A stretch of DNA of 64,000 bases from M3007 sp043764095 (GTDB lineage Bacteria > Bacteroidota > Bacteroidia > Chitinophagales > Saprospiraceae). Position numbers and translations under genes: made by a program. Every line of letters begins with the position of its first letter. The stretch's first letter is position 1. The DNA lies in NCBI GenBank assembly GCA_043764095.1, contig JAYUKX010000056.1, positions 1-64,000 of the forward strand, written 5' to 3'. The notes beneath the pieces are model-generated. The model was not told the origin of the DNA, did not search any database, and saw nothing but the letters and a program-made list of their open reading frames with translations. Shown here piece after piece: positions 35,984-45,391 of this stretch.

Positions 35984-37153
35984 ATGAAAAAATCGCTCCT
36001 TTTGTCAGGCATATTTGCATCGATGTTATTCGCTGTTGCCTGCGAAAATAAGTTTGATTATTACTACTATACCCCGGAAGAGTATAGCGTAATCACTGAA
36101 TCACTGAATCTTCCAGAACTTCCCCCAAAATACGCTGCAGAGTTGCCATCTCACCTCAGGAACGCAGGTTTGTCGGCTCCTACGATCAACTCCGACGAAG
36201 CAACGTTGGGCCGTGTATTATTTTACGACAAAAAACTTTCCAGCGATGGTACCATCAGTTGTGCCAGTTGCCATAAGCAGGAAATCGGATTTGCCGACAA
36301 CCGTGCTGTGAGTGTAGGCGTTGAATCACGCGAGGGCACACGTAACTCAATTGCGTTGAGCTCTGTTGCCAATTTTGCAGCTTATTACGGTACTGACCTC
36401 AATGGTTCTGCGGGTATTCCTTTTTTCTGGGATAACCGCGCAGGTACGGCCTCTGCCCAAAATATTGGTTCTATGACCAATCCGTTGGAAATGAACATGC
36501 AAAGCCACGAAATTACGGCAGCTGTTAAAGCACAACCGTATTATGCTCCTTTGTTCAATAAAGCATTTGGTAGTACAGAGATCACTACAGAAAAAGTATC
36601 TGCTGCTATCGCATCTTTTGTTAACGCTATGGGTTCTTACCAAAGCCGTTTCGACGCAGGTGCTAATGCTAATACGTCTCAATATGGCGGTGCCAATTAC
36701 AATTCTAATTTCTCTTCGTTCAGTGCTGCTGAAAACCGCGGTAAAGAATTGTACATGACCAACTGTGCTAGTTGCCACACCAGTTCATTTGGTCGTCCAG
36801 CGAAATTGCTTTCTAACAACGGTTTGGATGCAGTAATAACAGATAAAGGCGTTGGTGGTATTTCTGGACTGAGTTCAGAAGTAGGTGCGTTCAAAGTACC
36901 TACGCTGCGCAATGTGGCGATCACAGCACCCTTTATGCACGATGGCCGTTTCCAAACGCTAGAGCAAGTAATTGATCATTACAGCACGGGCATAAAACAA
37001 AGCCCGAATTTGGCGCCAGAACTTAGAAATGGTAATACTCCGAAGAAATTCAATTTTACTTCTGGAGAAAAAAGCGACTTAATTGCATTTTTGGGTACTT
37101 TAACAGATGATGTATTCAAAAACGATACTCGTTTTGCTAGTCCTTTCAAATAG
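35984..37153 (+). CDS. Di-haem cytochrome c peroxidase (MauG/CcpA family), lipoprotein
   Basis: A 389-residue envelope protein. The signal peptide ends in the lipobox FAVAC. Two c-type haem sites are present: CASCHKQEIGFADNR (residues 93-97) and CASCHTSSFGRPAKL (from residue 261). ATLGRVLFYDKKLSSDGTIS, FFWDNRAGTASAQ and PFMHDGRFQTLEQVIDHYS are family segments. It reduces hydrogen peroxide or performs long-range oxidations on a protein partner. I start at ATG 35984 because only from there is a proper signal peptide formed; the open frame from 35918 is leader. A strong terminator follows. Confidence 0.92.
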   Translation: MKKSLLLSGIFASMLFAVACENKFDYYYYTPEEYSVITESLNLPELPPKYAAELPSHLRNAGLSAPTINSDEATLGRVLFYDKKLSSDGTISCASCHKQEIGFADNRAVSVGVESREGTRNSIALSSVANFAAYYGTDLNGSAGIPFFWDNRAGTASAQNIGSMTNPLEMNMQSHEITAAVKAQPYYAPLFNKAFGSTEITTEKVSAAIASFVNAMGSYQSRFDAGANANTSQYGGANYNSNFSSFSAAENRGKELYMTNCASCHTSSFGRPAKLLSNNGLDAVITDKGVGGISGLSSEVGAFKVPTLRNVAITAPFMHDGRFQTLEQVIDHYSTGIKQSPNLAPELRNGNTPKKFNFTSGEKSDLIAFLGTLTDDVFKNDTRFASPFK

Positions 37154-37181
37154 TACGTTTTCCTAGTAAGTACTTAACGAT

Positions 37182-37224
37182 AACAAAGGGGTTTAGGGAG
37201 ATGCTCTAAGCCCCTTTGTTTTAT
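37182..37224 (+). terminator. Terminator after the cytochrome c peroxidase gene
   Basis: AACAAAGGGGTTTAG pairs with CTCTAAGCCCCTTTGTT (one bulge), followed by TTAT. Confidence 0.85.
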
Positions 37225-37261
37225 TCCAACTTTATTCCAACTTAATTCCATCACAACGATC

Positions 37262-38062
37262 ATGCAAAATAAAGCCTATCTTCTTTTATTTTTAGCAGTT
37301 AGCCTGCTACTATCGGCCTGTAATCAGCATTATTTCTATGCACCTAATACACTACACTTACCTACTGTAAAAGAAAAGGGAGAAGCCACTATTGAGGCAT
37401 CCTTAAACGGTAGTCAACAAATTAAAGGTACTGAACTACGCGCAGCATATTGTTTTGCCCCTAAAACATCGGCAATGGTGAACTTTATGTATATGAAAGG
37501 TTCGTTCTCTCGGTCTTCTTTCGGTACTTTCCCGCCACCCCCACCGGAGCAACACAGTGGTCGTGGTTACCTTACAGAGATAGGCGTTACGCGCCATTTT
37601 CCATTATCCCAATATACCGACTTTACGTTAACTGCCGGAGGCGGGATTGGACAGTCCGTTAACGACTACGACAGAGGCCGAGTTGCTACACTCAATTTTA
37701 ATCGTTTGTTCCTCCAGCCGGGTTTGGTTACTAAAGGAGAATTAGCAGAATTTGGGATTGGATTGCGTTTTTCCCGACTTGGTTTTCAAAGTGCATCCAT
37801 AGACTATAGGATTGAAGACGATGACATTTTTGCATTACAATCCATAGAAAAAAATACGCCTTTTTTGATCCCAGACTTGGGTATCAATACGGGCATCAAT
37901 TTTGCACCATTTCATGTAAAGTGCAATATGGTGTTCTCCCTTTCCGACAAACCCGGTACCTATAATTTTACGGGTAATAATCTTTCGGTGTCTCTTTTGT
38001 ATGATATTAACCAATTTACAAAAAAAGACACAACAAAAAGGAAGAAAAAAAAGAAGAAATAA
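37262..38062 (+). CDS. Lipoprotein with an outer-membrane barrel-like domain, function unknown
   Basis: A 266-residue product. The signal peptide ends in LLLSAC, a lipobox. The rest is rich in amphipathic beta-strands (ATIEASLNGSQQIKGTELRA, GYLTEIGVTRHFPLSQYTDF, LSVSLLYDINQF), as in small outer-membrane barrels. The C-terminus is a run of Lys residues (KKDTTKRKKKKKK), unusual for a barrel end. I recognise no named family. It stands alone between a terminator and the Kazal/dockerin gene. Confidence 0.65.
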   Translation: MQNKAYLLLFLAVSLLLSACNQHYFYAPNTLHLPTVKEKGEATIEASLNGSQQIKGTELRAAYCFAPKTSAMVNFMYMKGSFSRSSFGTFPPPPPEQHSGRGYLTEIGVTRHFPLSQYTDFTLTAGGGIGQSVNDYDRGRVATLNFNRLFLQPGLVTKGELAEFGIGLRFSRLGFQSASIDYRIEDDDIFALQSIEKNTPFLIPDLGINTGINFAPFHVKCNMVFSLSDKPGTYNFTGNNLSVSLLYDINQFTKKDTTKRKKKKKK

Positions 38063-38143
38063 TTTACATAAATTGATGATTGTCAATGTTTTGTTATTTT
38101 TTAATAGCGAAAAAAGTACCGACAAATCGCAACAAATGTACAA

Positions 38144-38172
38144 TTTGGGTTGTTAATAAGCACATATATTTG
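38144..38172 (+). promoter_or_regulatory. Promoter of the Kazal/dockerin T9SS gene
   Basis: TTTG (38144-38147) and TATATTTG (38165-38172) with a 17-nt spacer match the Bacteroidota -33/-7 pattern. The ATG is 39 nt downstream. Confidence 0.55.
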
Positions 38173-38210
38173 TCTTAGGAAAACAAATTTTTTGATTAAA
38201 ATACAATATT

Positions 38211-40076
38211 ATGATGCGCATACCATTACTCATTTCGTTTTTCACGGCTTTGGTTTTTGCTGTTGGTGGACAAAATTCACAACCAGAAAACTTTACCTTT
38301 GAATGTGGCTACCGCATGGAACTCACAGCTGTAGGCACGCAGATGGTGGGTAGTTTGCAACCTATGTCTGGTGATGTACCATCAATTACCAAAGTGACTT
38401 GGTTTGATGATGAAACTGGTAGTATGCTCTACAGCGGGCTAGATTTGAATTACAATATGTCGGCGTATGGGACATATAAAATAAAGGTAGTTTATCAAAC
38501 CTTATACCCCAATAGCCAAATAGGCTGTTTCAGCGAAATCAAAAAAGAGATTAAATTGGTACAGCCTAGTTGTATCCAAGACTTTCCATTAGATGCTTCT
38601 ATTACTTGTAGCGACATATATGCACCAGTATGTGGTTGTGATGGCAATACCTATAAAAATGAATGCGAAGCCAAACTAGCGGGTGTAAGTACTTGGTGGG
38701 CTGGTGAGTGCGCAGCACAGCCTCCTTTTAGTAATTGTGGCTCTACTGATTTGGGGATCGAAGTACTAAGTGGCAGCCCTTCTGCCGGTTATACTGTTAA
38801 GTTTACTAATTTAGCATTAGGCTCTTTTAGTAATATGCAGTTGGACTTGGGAGATTGCTCTCCTTTGTATCAAGAAACACAATGGACAGAAAAAATACAC
38901 CATTATTCCCACGGCGGAATAAAGAACGCCACGCTTACCGCTTGGAATATTGGTCAACCGGGCTGTGTATCTTCCATTAGCAAAACATTTGCTACCGATG
39001 CTTTGAGTTTGGCAACGGATCATTTAACAGTAACCACCGATTATGTGATGCCTGGCGATGGTAACGGTGATGGGAAGGCAAATATTTATGACTTATTAAG
39101 TGTTGGTAATGGCTATGCTACATCTGGGGCACCGCGCCCCGAAGCCAGTACCGATTGGGCTCCTCAGTATGCACCAAACTGGCTATTAAGCACCAATGGT
39201 ATCAATTATAAACATAGTGATACAAATGGTGACGGACAGATCAATGAGTTTGATATTACCCCGATTGAGATGCATTATCAGCCCATCGAACCAGATGCTA
39301 TTGCACCCGTAGATGATGCGCCTCAGGTATATGTCACCTTTGATCAGGATACTATTTATGTTAATCCAAATAACCCACAATCCATCCAAATAACGGCTAA
39401 TCTAAATATTGGAACACCAACAAAACCCGTTTTTGGCCTTTATGGCATGGCGTGTGCTTTGCGTTATCCTGAATTTGTAGAGCACAATCCTTCCATGCTT
39501 TATGATCCCGTATTTTTTGGGGCATCTAATTTTGTTTTGTCGTTGGGGCACGATATTAATGCGCGTCAGCAGTTTGATTTTGGTATTGCACATAAAAATG
39601 GCAATGGTGCTAGTGGATATGGACGTGTAGCCGAACTCAGTTTAAGGGCCGATTATATCATCATTATTGATATTATTGATCGTGCCGAAGCCAAAGTGAT
39701 ACCATTTACTATCCCGATTGAAGGCATCCGAGCCATTGATGCTCAAGGGAATGAAAAAATACTTACACCTTCAGGCACACCGGATACGTTGTGGATCAAA
39801 CTCTTAGATGGTATATCAGCAACGCAGGATTTAGTACAAATGGGTAAGGTGCAAATTTTCCCCAATCCGGCTACCGATCAAATCCAAATCACTGCAAAAA
39901 ACAATGATATCCAAACGGTTGAATTGTATAATGCTTTGGGTCAGCGTGTACTGAATGTCCAAACAGCAAATACCAATACTGCCGCTTTAGATGTATCCAG
40001 AATGGAAAGCGGTATTTATTCGGTGCATGTAATTACAGGTAGTGGAATGGGTGAGCAAAAGATTATTGTAAAATAA
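38211..40076 (+). CDS. Type IX-secreted protein with Kazal, dockerin and C-terminal sorting domains
   Basis: A 621-residue secreted protein. A signal peptide (MMRIPLLISFFTALVFAVGG) leads to a Kazal-type serine protease inhibitor domain at about 121-167 (IYAPVCGCDGNTYKNECEAK, then GEC). Two dockerin-type calcium loops follow at about 284 and 343 (DGNGDGKANIYDL, DTNGDGQINEFDI). The C-terminal 80 residues are a type A T9SS sorting domain (VQIFPNPATDQIQITA to QKIIVK). It should be exported and surface-anchored or released. The inhibitor target is unknown. No close operon partners are seen. Confidence 0.88.
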   Translation: MMRIPLLISFFTALVFAVGGQNSQPENFTFECGYRMELTAVGTQMVGSLQPMSGDVPSITKVTWFDDETGSMLYSGLDLNYNMSAYGTYKIKVVYQTLYPNSQIGCFSEIKKEIKLVQPSCIQDFPLDASITCSDIYAPVCGCDGNTYKNECEAKLAGVSTWWAGECAAQPPFSNCGSTDLGIEVLSGSPSAGYTVKFTNLALGSFSNMQLDLGDCSPLYQETQWTEKIHHYSHGGIKNATLTAWNIGQPGCVSSISKTFATDALSLATDHLTVTTDYVMPGDGNGDGKANIYDLLSVGNGYATSGAPRPEASTDWAPQYAPNWLLSTNGINYKHSDTNGDGQINEFDITPIEMHYQPIEPDAIAPVDDAPQVYVTFDQDTIYVNPNNPQSIQITANLNIGTPTKPVFGLYGMACALRYPEFVEHNPSMLYDPVFFGASNFVLSLGHDINARQQFDFGIAHKNGNGASGYGRVAELSLRADYIIIIDIIDRAEAKVIPFTIPIEGIRAIDAQGNEKILTPSGTPDTLWIKLLDGISATQDLVQMGKVQIFPNPATDQIQITAKNNDIQTVELYNALGQRVLNVQTANTNTAALDVSRMESGIYSVHVITGSGMGEQKIIVK

Positions 40077-40201
40077 CATCATGTAGTGCGCCAGCAATAT
40101 GCTCCGCTCTAATGATTGATCGTTCGTTGCTGCATTATTGCTAAGCGATAAATCGCCTTGTACGTAGAAAAATGAACATATAGTTTTGCTACCTTTGCCC
40201 C

Positions 40202-41152
40202 ATGGATAGGCTAATTGGTAGTTATGAAGGGCAAAAAAAAGGCCCTTTGGTTTTAGTTTTGGGTGCGGTGCACGGCAATGAACCCGCTGGTGTAGAAGCA
40301 TTCCAAGGAGTGCTTGGTATGTTGGAAAAAGAACATTTTCATCAACCAGATTTTATTTTTTCTGGCAAAATATTGGGATTTATAGGCAATATTGCGGCTT
40401 TTCAACAAAATAAACGCTTTATCTGCCAAGACCTAAATCGGATGTTCAACTACGATTGGGTAGAGCAAGTTATTGCACAATCACCTTCTAATTTTGAAGA
40501 TGAAGATTACGAGTTGGTGGCTCTTTTGCAAGCCATCCAGCAAGAAATAGTAGCGTACCAACCGCACGAACTAATTATCCTCGATTTACACACCACTTCG
40601 GCAGATGGTGGGATTTTTAGTATTCCATTAGAGAGCGATCCTGAAAGTATCCGAATGGCTAAGGCACTTCACGTACCCGTTGTTATGGGCTTATTATCTG
40701 GCCTGGATCATACGTTTATGCACTATGCCAACCACCCTGATTCGGTGTTTAGAGCACCAAATAGAGCCGTGCATACTGTCGCATTTGAAGCGGGGCAGCA
40801 CAATGATCCCCTTTCTGTGAGCAGGTGTGTTTCGGCTATTATCAGCCTCCTGCGTGCAGTGGGGTGTGTGATGGAAAAAGATGTAAGCAGCCAACACGAC
40901 GAAATACTCCGCAAATATGCCAAAGATCTACCCAAGCTCACCTATATCACCCATGTTCAGCATATTGCAGAAGGGGAACGGTTTAAGATGCGTCCGGGTT
41001 ATATTAATTTTAAATTCATTTATAAGGGCGAATATTTGGCCGATAACGAAAAAGGCCCTATCTTGGCTCCTTCTGATGGTCATATCTTGATGCCACTCTA
41101 TCAAACACAAGGCGTGGATGGTTTTTTTATTGTCAACACGCAGCCGAATTAA
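40202..41152 (+). CDS. Succinylglutamate desuccinylase/aspartoacylase-family zinc hydrolase
   Basis: A 316-residue M14-like metallohydrolase. The zinc ligands are His24 and Glu27 in LGAVHGNEPAG and a second His in LIILDLHTTSADGG. QDLNRMFN carries the substrate-binding Asn-Arg pair, and VAFEAGQHNDP carries the catalytic Glu. The family splits N-acyl amino acids or related amides; the exact substrate is open. A TACCTTTG element (40190-40197) ends 4 nt before the ATG, so the message may be leaderless. Confidence 0.86.
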   Translation: MDRLIGSYEGQKKGPLVLVLGAVHGNEPAGVEAFQGVLGMLEKEHFHQPDFIFSGKILGFIGNIAAFQQNKRFICQDLNRMFNYDWVEQVIAQSPSNFEDEDYELVALLQAIQQEIVAYQPHELIILDLHTTSADGGIFSIPLESDPESIRMAKALHVPVVMGLLSGLDHTFMHYANHPDSVFRAPNRAVHTVAFEAGQHNDPLSVSRCVSAIISLLRAVGCVMEKDVSSQHDEILRKYAKDLPKLTYITHVQHIAEGERFKMRPGYINFKFIYKGEYLADNEKGPILAPSDGHILMPLYQTQGVDGFFIVNTQPN

Positions 41153-41211
41153 AAGAACGGTATAAAGGTTTTTTCCATAATTGTGTCCAAGTACTTAAAA
41201 CCTATTTATAC

Positions 41212-42777
41212 ATGCAATATACCATTGAACAGTTGCTTCAAGACGGCAAACTTGCCGAAGCACATGCCCGGTTTGGTGAATTTTTGAGGCAATGCGAATT
41301 CGAAATGAACGACCTTGCGCTAAGTACCAGCCGCCTTTCCCATTATGAAAAACAAGTCGATGCCGGTGTTAATAACGATAGTTTTGAGCGTAATAAAATC
41401 GCTATGAACTTTCAAGGCCAGATTAATAAATTCAGGCGAGAAACCTTGGGTAAGTATTTTGATATCCGGACTCAACAAGAGTTTTTTGATAGTATTTCTG
41501 ACCGCGATACCGTAATCCACCAAATTCTGGACTACCGCCTGATGCCTAAGAACTACAAACGCGATGCGCAATTGGTAGAAGGCAACTCATCTATTGTCTA
41601 TCAATTGGTCAATCCAGTGATGAAAAGGCATGCCGTGGCACTGGTACTCAAAGTCCCCACTTTACGCGAAGAAGCACGAAATGAAATAGCGCGCCTTACT
41701 GATTTGCGCCACCGCAATGTGATGAAAGTAATCGATCACGATCTTTCCTCATTCCCTTATTTTGTAATCACCGAATACGTCTATGGATCTACCCTGCCCA
41801 AAGCATTGGATGTCAATGGACCGCGTCCGGTTACACAAACGATCGACTGGCTTTACCAGCTCACCGATGCGTTGGATTACCTCCGCCATAAGCGCATTAT
41901 ACATACCAATATGCGGCCTTCCAAAATCTATGTAGATGATGAATGGCAGGTGATGATTTCGCCTTTCGATCTTGGCCAATTCAGTAGTGCCGAGCAAACC
42001 TATAATCGCTATGTAGATGTATGCCAATACGGTAGCCCCGAACTTGTAAAATGCGACGGTGTCGGCTTGAATTTACAAGAGATGTGCGTTTCCGACGAGT
42101 ATTCCCTTGGTCTTTTAGCCTACAAAATACTCACTGGAAAAGATCTTTTTGAAGGAGATACCATCTTTGAAATATTGACCTCTCGCCAACGCTTTGCAAA
42201 CGATAAAAAATACCGCGAACAAAAATTTGCGGAATTGCCCCACGCAGATTTGGAAAGTGCCACCCGAAAAAAATTATCCCTCAATGTCATTATTCGAAAA
42301 TTGCTAGAAGAAAACCCAAAGGATCGCTACCCGGATTTACATAAAGTGCTGCGCGCACTACACCCACTCACCCGTGCCGACCAAAAAGGCGTATCCGTAG
42401 CGCGTCAATGTTACCGCCGTTGCTTATCGGTGAACAAAGAATTTATCAACGATTTTTATAGGGCATTTATCCAACGCGAATTGGTCAAAAACGATATGCC
42501 AATTACTTTTATAAAAGAATTTAGCGATATTGGTATCAAACGCCAATCCGCCATGCTCCAAATGGCCATCGACTTGATGATTGATGTGGACAAATGTGGC
42601 GAAATGCTGACCAAAATACTAAAAAACGAAAACCACCAAAAATACGGCTTCTCCGATTTTGATCTATTTATTTCTGTTTTAATAGAACAATTGAAAGAAA
42701 ATGACCCAAAATGGGACGATGCCGTAGCACAAGAATGGAACAGGATTAAAAAAGTAATATTAATTTTAATTCAATAG
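41212..42777 (+). CDS. Pseudokinase with an N-terminal effector-associated-domain-like region
   Basis: A 521-residue protein. Residues 1-75 (TIEQLLQDGKLAEAHARFGE, then SRLSHYEK and FERNKIAMN) resemble effector-associated domains of the EAD11 type, which couple sensors and effectors in bacterial conflict systems. A Ser/Thr-kinase-like fold follows at about 115-390, with the ATP Lys147 (ALVLKVP), helix-C Glu158, and SPE. However, the catalytic HRD is HTN (231-233), the catalytic-loop Lys is Arg235, and the DFG loop reads SPFDLG. It should therefore bind but not transfer phosphate. The last 130 residues are helical. A HAD gene follows after 2 nt. Confidence 0.7.
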   Translation: MQYTIEQLLQDGKLAEAHARFGEFLRQCEFEMNDLALSTSRLSHYEKQVDAGVNNDSFERNKIAMNFQGQINKFRRETLGKYFDIRTQQEFFDSISDRDTVIHQILDYRLMPKNYKRDAQLVEGNSSIVYQLVNPVMKRHAVALVLKVPTLREEARNEIARLTDLRHRNVMKVIDHDLSSFPYFVITEYVYGSTLPKALDVNGPRPVTQTIDWLYQLTDALDYLRHKRIIHTNMRPSKIYVDDEWQVMISPFDLGQFSSAEQTYNRYVDVCQYGSPELVKCDGVGLNLQEMCVSDEYSLGLLAYKILTGKDLFEGDTIFEILTSRQRFANDKKYREQKFAELPHADLESATRKKLSLNVIIRKLLEENPKDRYPDLHKVLRALHPLTRADQKGVSVARQCYRRCLSVNKEFINDFYRAFIQRELVKNDMPITFIKEFSDIGIKRQSAMLQMAIDLMIDVDKCGEMLTKILKNENHQKYGFSDFDLFISVLIEQLKENDPKWDDAVAQEWNRIKKVILILIQ

Positions 42778-42779
42778 AG

Positions 42780-43460
42780 ATGATGAAAGTAATTGCATTC
42801 GATGCAGATGATACCCTTTGGGCCAATGAGCACTATTTTCAAGAAACGGAACATCGGTTTAGCGCATTTTTAGAGGATTTTTTGCCACAGCATACCGTAT
42901 CTAAGGAACTATTACAAACCGAAATTAGCAACTTACCGCTATACGGATATGGCATAAAAGGGTTTATGTTATCAATGGTAGAAACTGCCATTCGGGTTTC
43001 TAATGGAACGATTGACGCAAAATCCATCGAACAAATTATCGGTTTTGGCAAGGAAATGCTCGAAAAACCCGTCGAATTATTGGATGGTGTAGAAGATGTA
43101 TTACGCACACTCTATGGTAAATATCGCTTAGTAGTCGCCACCAAAGGTGACTTACTGGATCAAGAACGCAAACTCAAAAAATCGGGTTTGGAGCATTATT
43201 TCCACCATATCGAAATCATGTCGGAAAAAGACATGCCCACTTATACCAAATTGATCCGCCACCTCGATGTAGTGCCTGCCGAGTTTACGATGATTGGTAA
43301 TTCGCTCAAGTCCGATATACTGCCCGTGCTGGAATTGGGCGGCCACGGCATACACGTACCTTATCATGTCACTTGGGCGATGGAACATGTAGAGGCCAAC
43401 GTAGAACATGCTAATTTTAGACATGTAATGGGCATTCGAGACGTTTTAAACTACCTTTAA
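42780..43460 (+). CDS. HAD-family hydrolase
   Basis: A 226-residue haloacid-dehalogenase-fold phosphatase. The nucleophile Asp is in VIAFDADDTLWANEHYF, motif 2 is VVATKGD, and the metal loop is MIGNSLKSDILPVLELGGHG. The cap domain is helical, as in YjjG-type nucleotidases. The substrate is not evident. The gene begins 2 nt after the pseudokinase stop and is followed 4 nt later by the CAT-like gene, so these three form an operon. Two adjacent ATG codons compete as start. Confidence 0.88.
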   Translation: MMKVIAFDADDTLWANEHYFQETEHRFSAFLEDFLPQHTVSKELLQTEISNLPLYGYGIKGFMLSMVETAIRVSNGTIDAKSIEQIIGFGKEMLEKPVELLDGVEDVLRTLYGKYRLVVATKGDLLDQERKLKKSGLEHYFHHIEIMSEKDMPTYTKLIRHLDVVPAEFTMIGNSLKSDILPVLELGGHGIHVPYHVTWAMEHVEANVEHANFRHVMGIRDVLNYL

Positions 43461-43464
43461 TCTG

Positions 43465-44082
43465 ATGCAAAAATTAGACATTAATACTTGGGCGCGCAAA
43501 GACCACTTCCATTTTTTTAAACAATTTGAAGAGCCTTTTTTTGGTGTTGTAGTTACGCTTGACTGTACAGCCGCTTATGAAAAATGTAAAAAAGACGGTC
43601 ATTCATTTTTTCTATATTACCTCTATCAGTCTTTGGCAGCGGCCAATGAGATCGAGCCATTCCGTTACCGAATAGTAGGGGAAGACGTGGTTATTCATAA
43701 CACGATTGATGCCTCTCCTACGATCAATCGGCCAGATGGCACTTTTGGTTTTTCTTATATGCGCTTTCACCCCGATTATGCCGTTTTTGAGGCCGCGGCC
43801 AAACTGGAAATAGCACGGGTACAACAAAATACTGGACTTGAACTCGCAGCGGCGAACGACCATATTATCCATTATTCTTCCATTCCTTGGCTCAATTTTA
43901 CCAGCCTCTCACACGCGCGGGCGTTCTCGTTCAACGATTGTATTCCAAAGATTTCTTTTGGTAAAATGACAGAGAACAATGGCATCAAAACCATGCCTGT
44001 TTCTATTCATGTCCATCATGCTTTGATGGATGGGTATCATGTGGGGCAGTTTGTGGAGCGGTTGCAGGAAAAATTGGGGTAG
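43465..44082 (+). CDS. Chloramphenicol-acetyltransferase-like protein
   Basis: A 205-residue trimeric CAT-fold acyltransferase. The catalytic His lies in SIHVHHALMDGYHVGQFVE, and the family start DINTWARKDHFHFFKQFEEP and IPWLNFTSLSHA are present. Length and motifs match class A CATs and their Bacteroidota relatives. Many such chromosomal genes act on unknown substrates and give no resistance, so I do not assert drug resistance. It is third in the pseudokinase-HAD operon. Confidence 0.87.
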   Translation: MQKLDINTWARKDHFHFFKQFEEPFFGVVVTLDCTAAYEKCKKDGHSFFLYYLYQSLAAANEIEPFRYRIVGEDVVIHNTIDASPTINRPDGTFGFSYMRFHPDYAVFEAAAKLEIARVQQNTGLELAAANDHIIHYSSIPWLNFTSLSHARAFSFNDCIPKISFGKMTENNGIKTMPVSIHVHHALMDGYHVGQFVERLQEKLG

Positions 44083-44224
44083 TCATTTTGTGATGATTAA
44101 AATGAACCCTCTCAAAATATATATTGGATATAATGACCTCAATGATGCGCTTAGTGCGAATAAGACAAACTTCTAAGCAGCAAATAAATATTTAAAGACA
44201 TAAATAAAATTTTGTAAGGTAAAA

Positions 44225-45082
44225 ATGAAAGAGCAAAGTAAACTCATTGTGTTTCAGGAAAAGGGAATCCGCCGCATTTGGTATAAAGATGAGTGGTGGT
44301 TTTCCGTTGTGGACGTAGTGGAAGTGCTTTCAGAAAGCAGCAAAGCAAACCGTTATTGGGCGGATATGAAAAAACGATCAACAACAGAAAGCGATCAACC
44401 GTTCGCATTTTGCGAACAGTTGAAACTGGTAGCGGCGGACGGGCGCAGCCGCTTAACGGAGGTTGCCAATACGGAAGGGATGTTTCGTATTATCCAGTCT
44501 ATTCCGTCGCCGAAAGCGGAGCCGTTCAAACTCTGGCTGGCAAAAGTCGGTCATGAGCGTGTGCTGGAGATCGAAAACCCTGAACTAGCCGCGGAACGCG
44601 CACGACAATACTATCGTGATCTTGGCTATGATGAAAAATGGATTGAAGTACGCATTCAGAGCATTGCAGTTCGTGGTAAATTAACCGATGAATGGAAGGG
44701 GCGAGGAGTACAGGACGGTTTGGAATATTCTATCCTGACTGCTGAAATCAGCCGTGCCACTTTTGGCTTGACCCCTTCGGAATATAAAGAAGTAAAAGGT
44801 TTGAACCGTGAAAATCTGCGCGACCACCAGACTCCGCTGGAATTAATTTTTACCATGTTGGGGGAGGAAAGTACTCGACAAGAAGCTATTAATCAAGACG
44901 CTCAAGGTTTTATTGAAAACAAGGAGGCTGCTCAAAAAGGTGGCAGGGCGGCAGGGAAAGCCCTAACTGCTTATGAGGAGGAATCAGGGCAAAAGGTGGT
45001 TTCCTCTACCAACTTTAAGGGTCAGATAGCGGCGGCCAAGAAGCAGAAAACTATCGAAGATAAGAAAAACAAGGACGTATAA
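44225..45082 (+). CDS. Bro-N domain protein related to phage antirepressors and DinD
   Basis: A 285-residue protein. The N-terminal Bro-N domain is at about 5-110 (IRRIWYKDEWWFSVVDVVEV, and the later EGMFRIIQSIPSPKAEPFK and WLAKVGHERVLEI). The central part (ARQYYRDLGYDEKWIEVRIQ, FGLTPSEYKEVKGL) is shared with DNA-damage-inducible DinD-like proteins. The C-terminus is Gln/Lys-rich and disordered. Such genes travel with phages and islands; neighbouring genes are chromosomal, so this is probably a single acquired gene. Function is unknown beyond likely DNA association. Confidence 0.82.
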   Translation: MKEQSKLIVFQEKGIRRIWYKDEWWFSVVDVVEVLSESSKANRYWADMKKRSTTESDQPFAFCEQLKLVAADGRSRLTEVANTEGMFRIIQSIPSPKAEPFKLWLAKVGHERVLEIENPELAAERARQYYRDLGYDEKWIEVRIQSIAVRGKLTDEWKGRGVQDGLEYSILTAEISRATFGLTPSEYKEVKGLNRENLRDHQTPLELIFTMLGEESTRQEAINQDAQGFIENKEAAQKGGRAAGKALTAYEEESGQKVVSSTNFKGQIAAAKKQKTIEDKKNKDV

Positions 45083-45155
45083 TAATAATGCGTGGTCATT
45101 TGTGACCAAATCTAAAGTCTGCGTATAAAGCATACCCCCTACCCCCAAAAAAATA

Positions 45156-45189
45156 TCCGGCCTACTGATTGCAGCGGGCCGGACAAAAA
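45156..45189 (+). terminator. Hairpin after the Bro-N gene
   Basis: TCCGGCC and GGCCGGA pair around a 14-nt loop, followed by CAAAAAACA. The lack of a T-tract makes termination uncertain. Confidence 0.45.
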
Positions 45190-45354
45190 ACATACTATGA
45201 GAAAACTATCACAAATGTATGTTATCTATTTGATGAAAAGATACTGACTTAGGAAGCGGTGCAATTTGCTAGAAAACCTGATGCATTTTGATTATTACCG
45301 GACAAATGCAACGCTCCAAATCCTAACCAACATAAAAATTTGATGAATAATCTG

Positions 45355-45388
45355 AGGCTGATCGTTTGCACGATCAGCCTTTTTTTAT
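45355..45388 (+). terminator. Strong rho-independent terminator
   Basis: GGCTGATCG and CGATCAGCC form a perfect stem followed by seven T's on the plus strand. It lies at the 3' end of the convergent MFS gene and blocks read-through towards it. Confidence 0.85.
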
Positions 45389-45391
45389 TGC

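Larger units (their letters stand above)
45083..45391. other. 309-bp intergenic region between the Bro-N and MFS genes
   Basis: It has two hairpins (45156-45189 and 45355-45388) and no credible gene. A 16-codon frame starting MRKLSQM at 45197 is too short to trust. Confidence 0.5.

Noticed and set aside
43465..44082. Acquired antibiotic-resistance gene
   Set aside because: It is embedded in a chromosomal operon with no mobile context, and CAT-fold proteins of this type often have other substrates.
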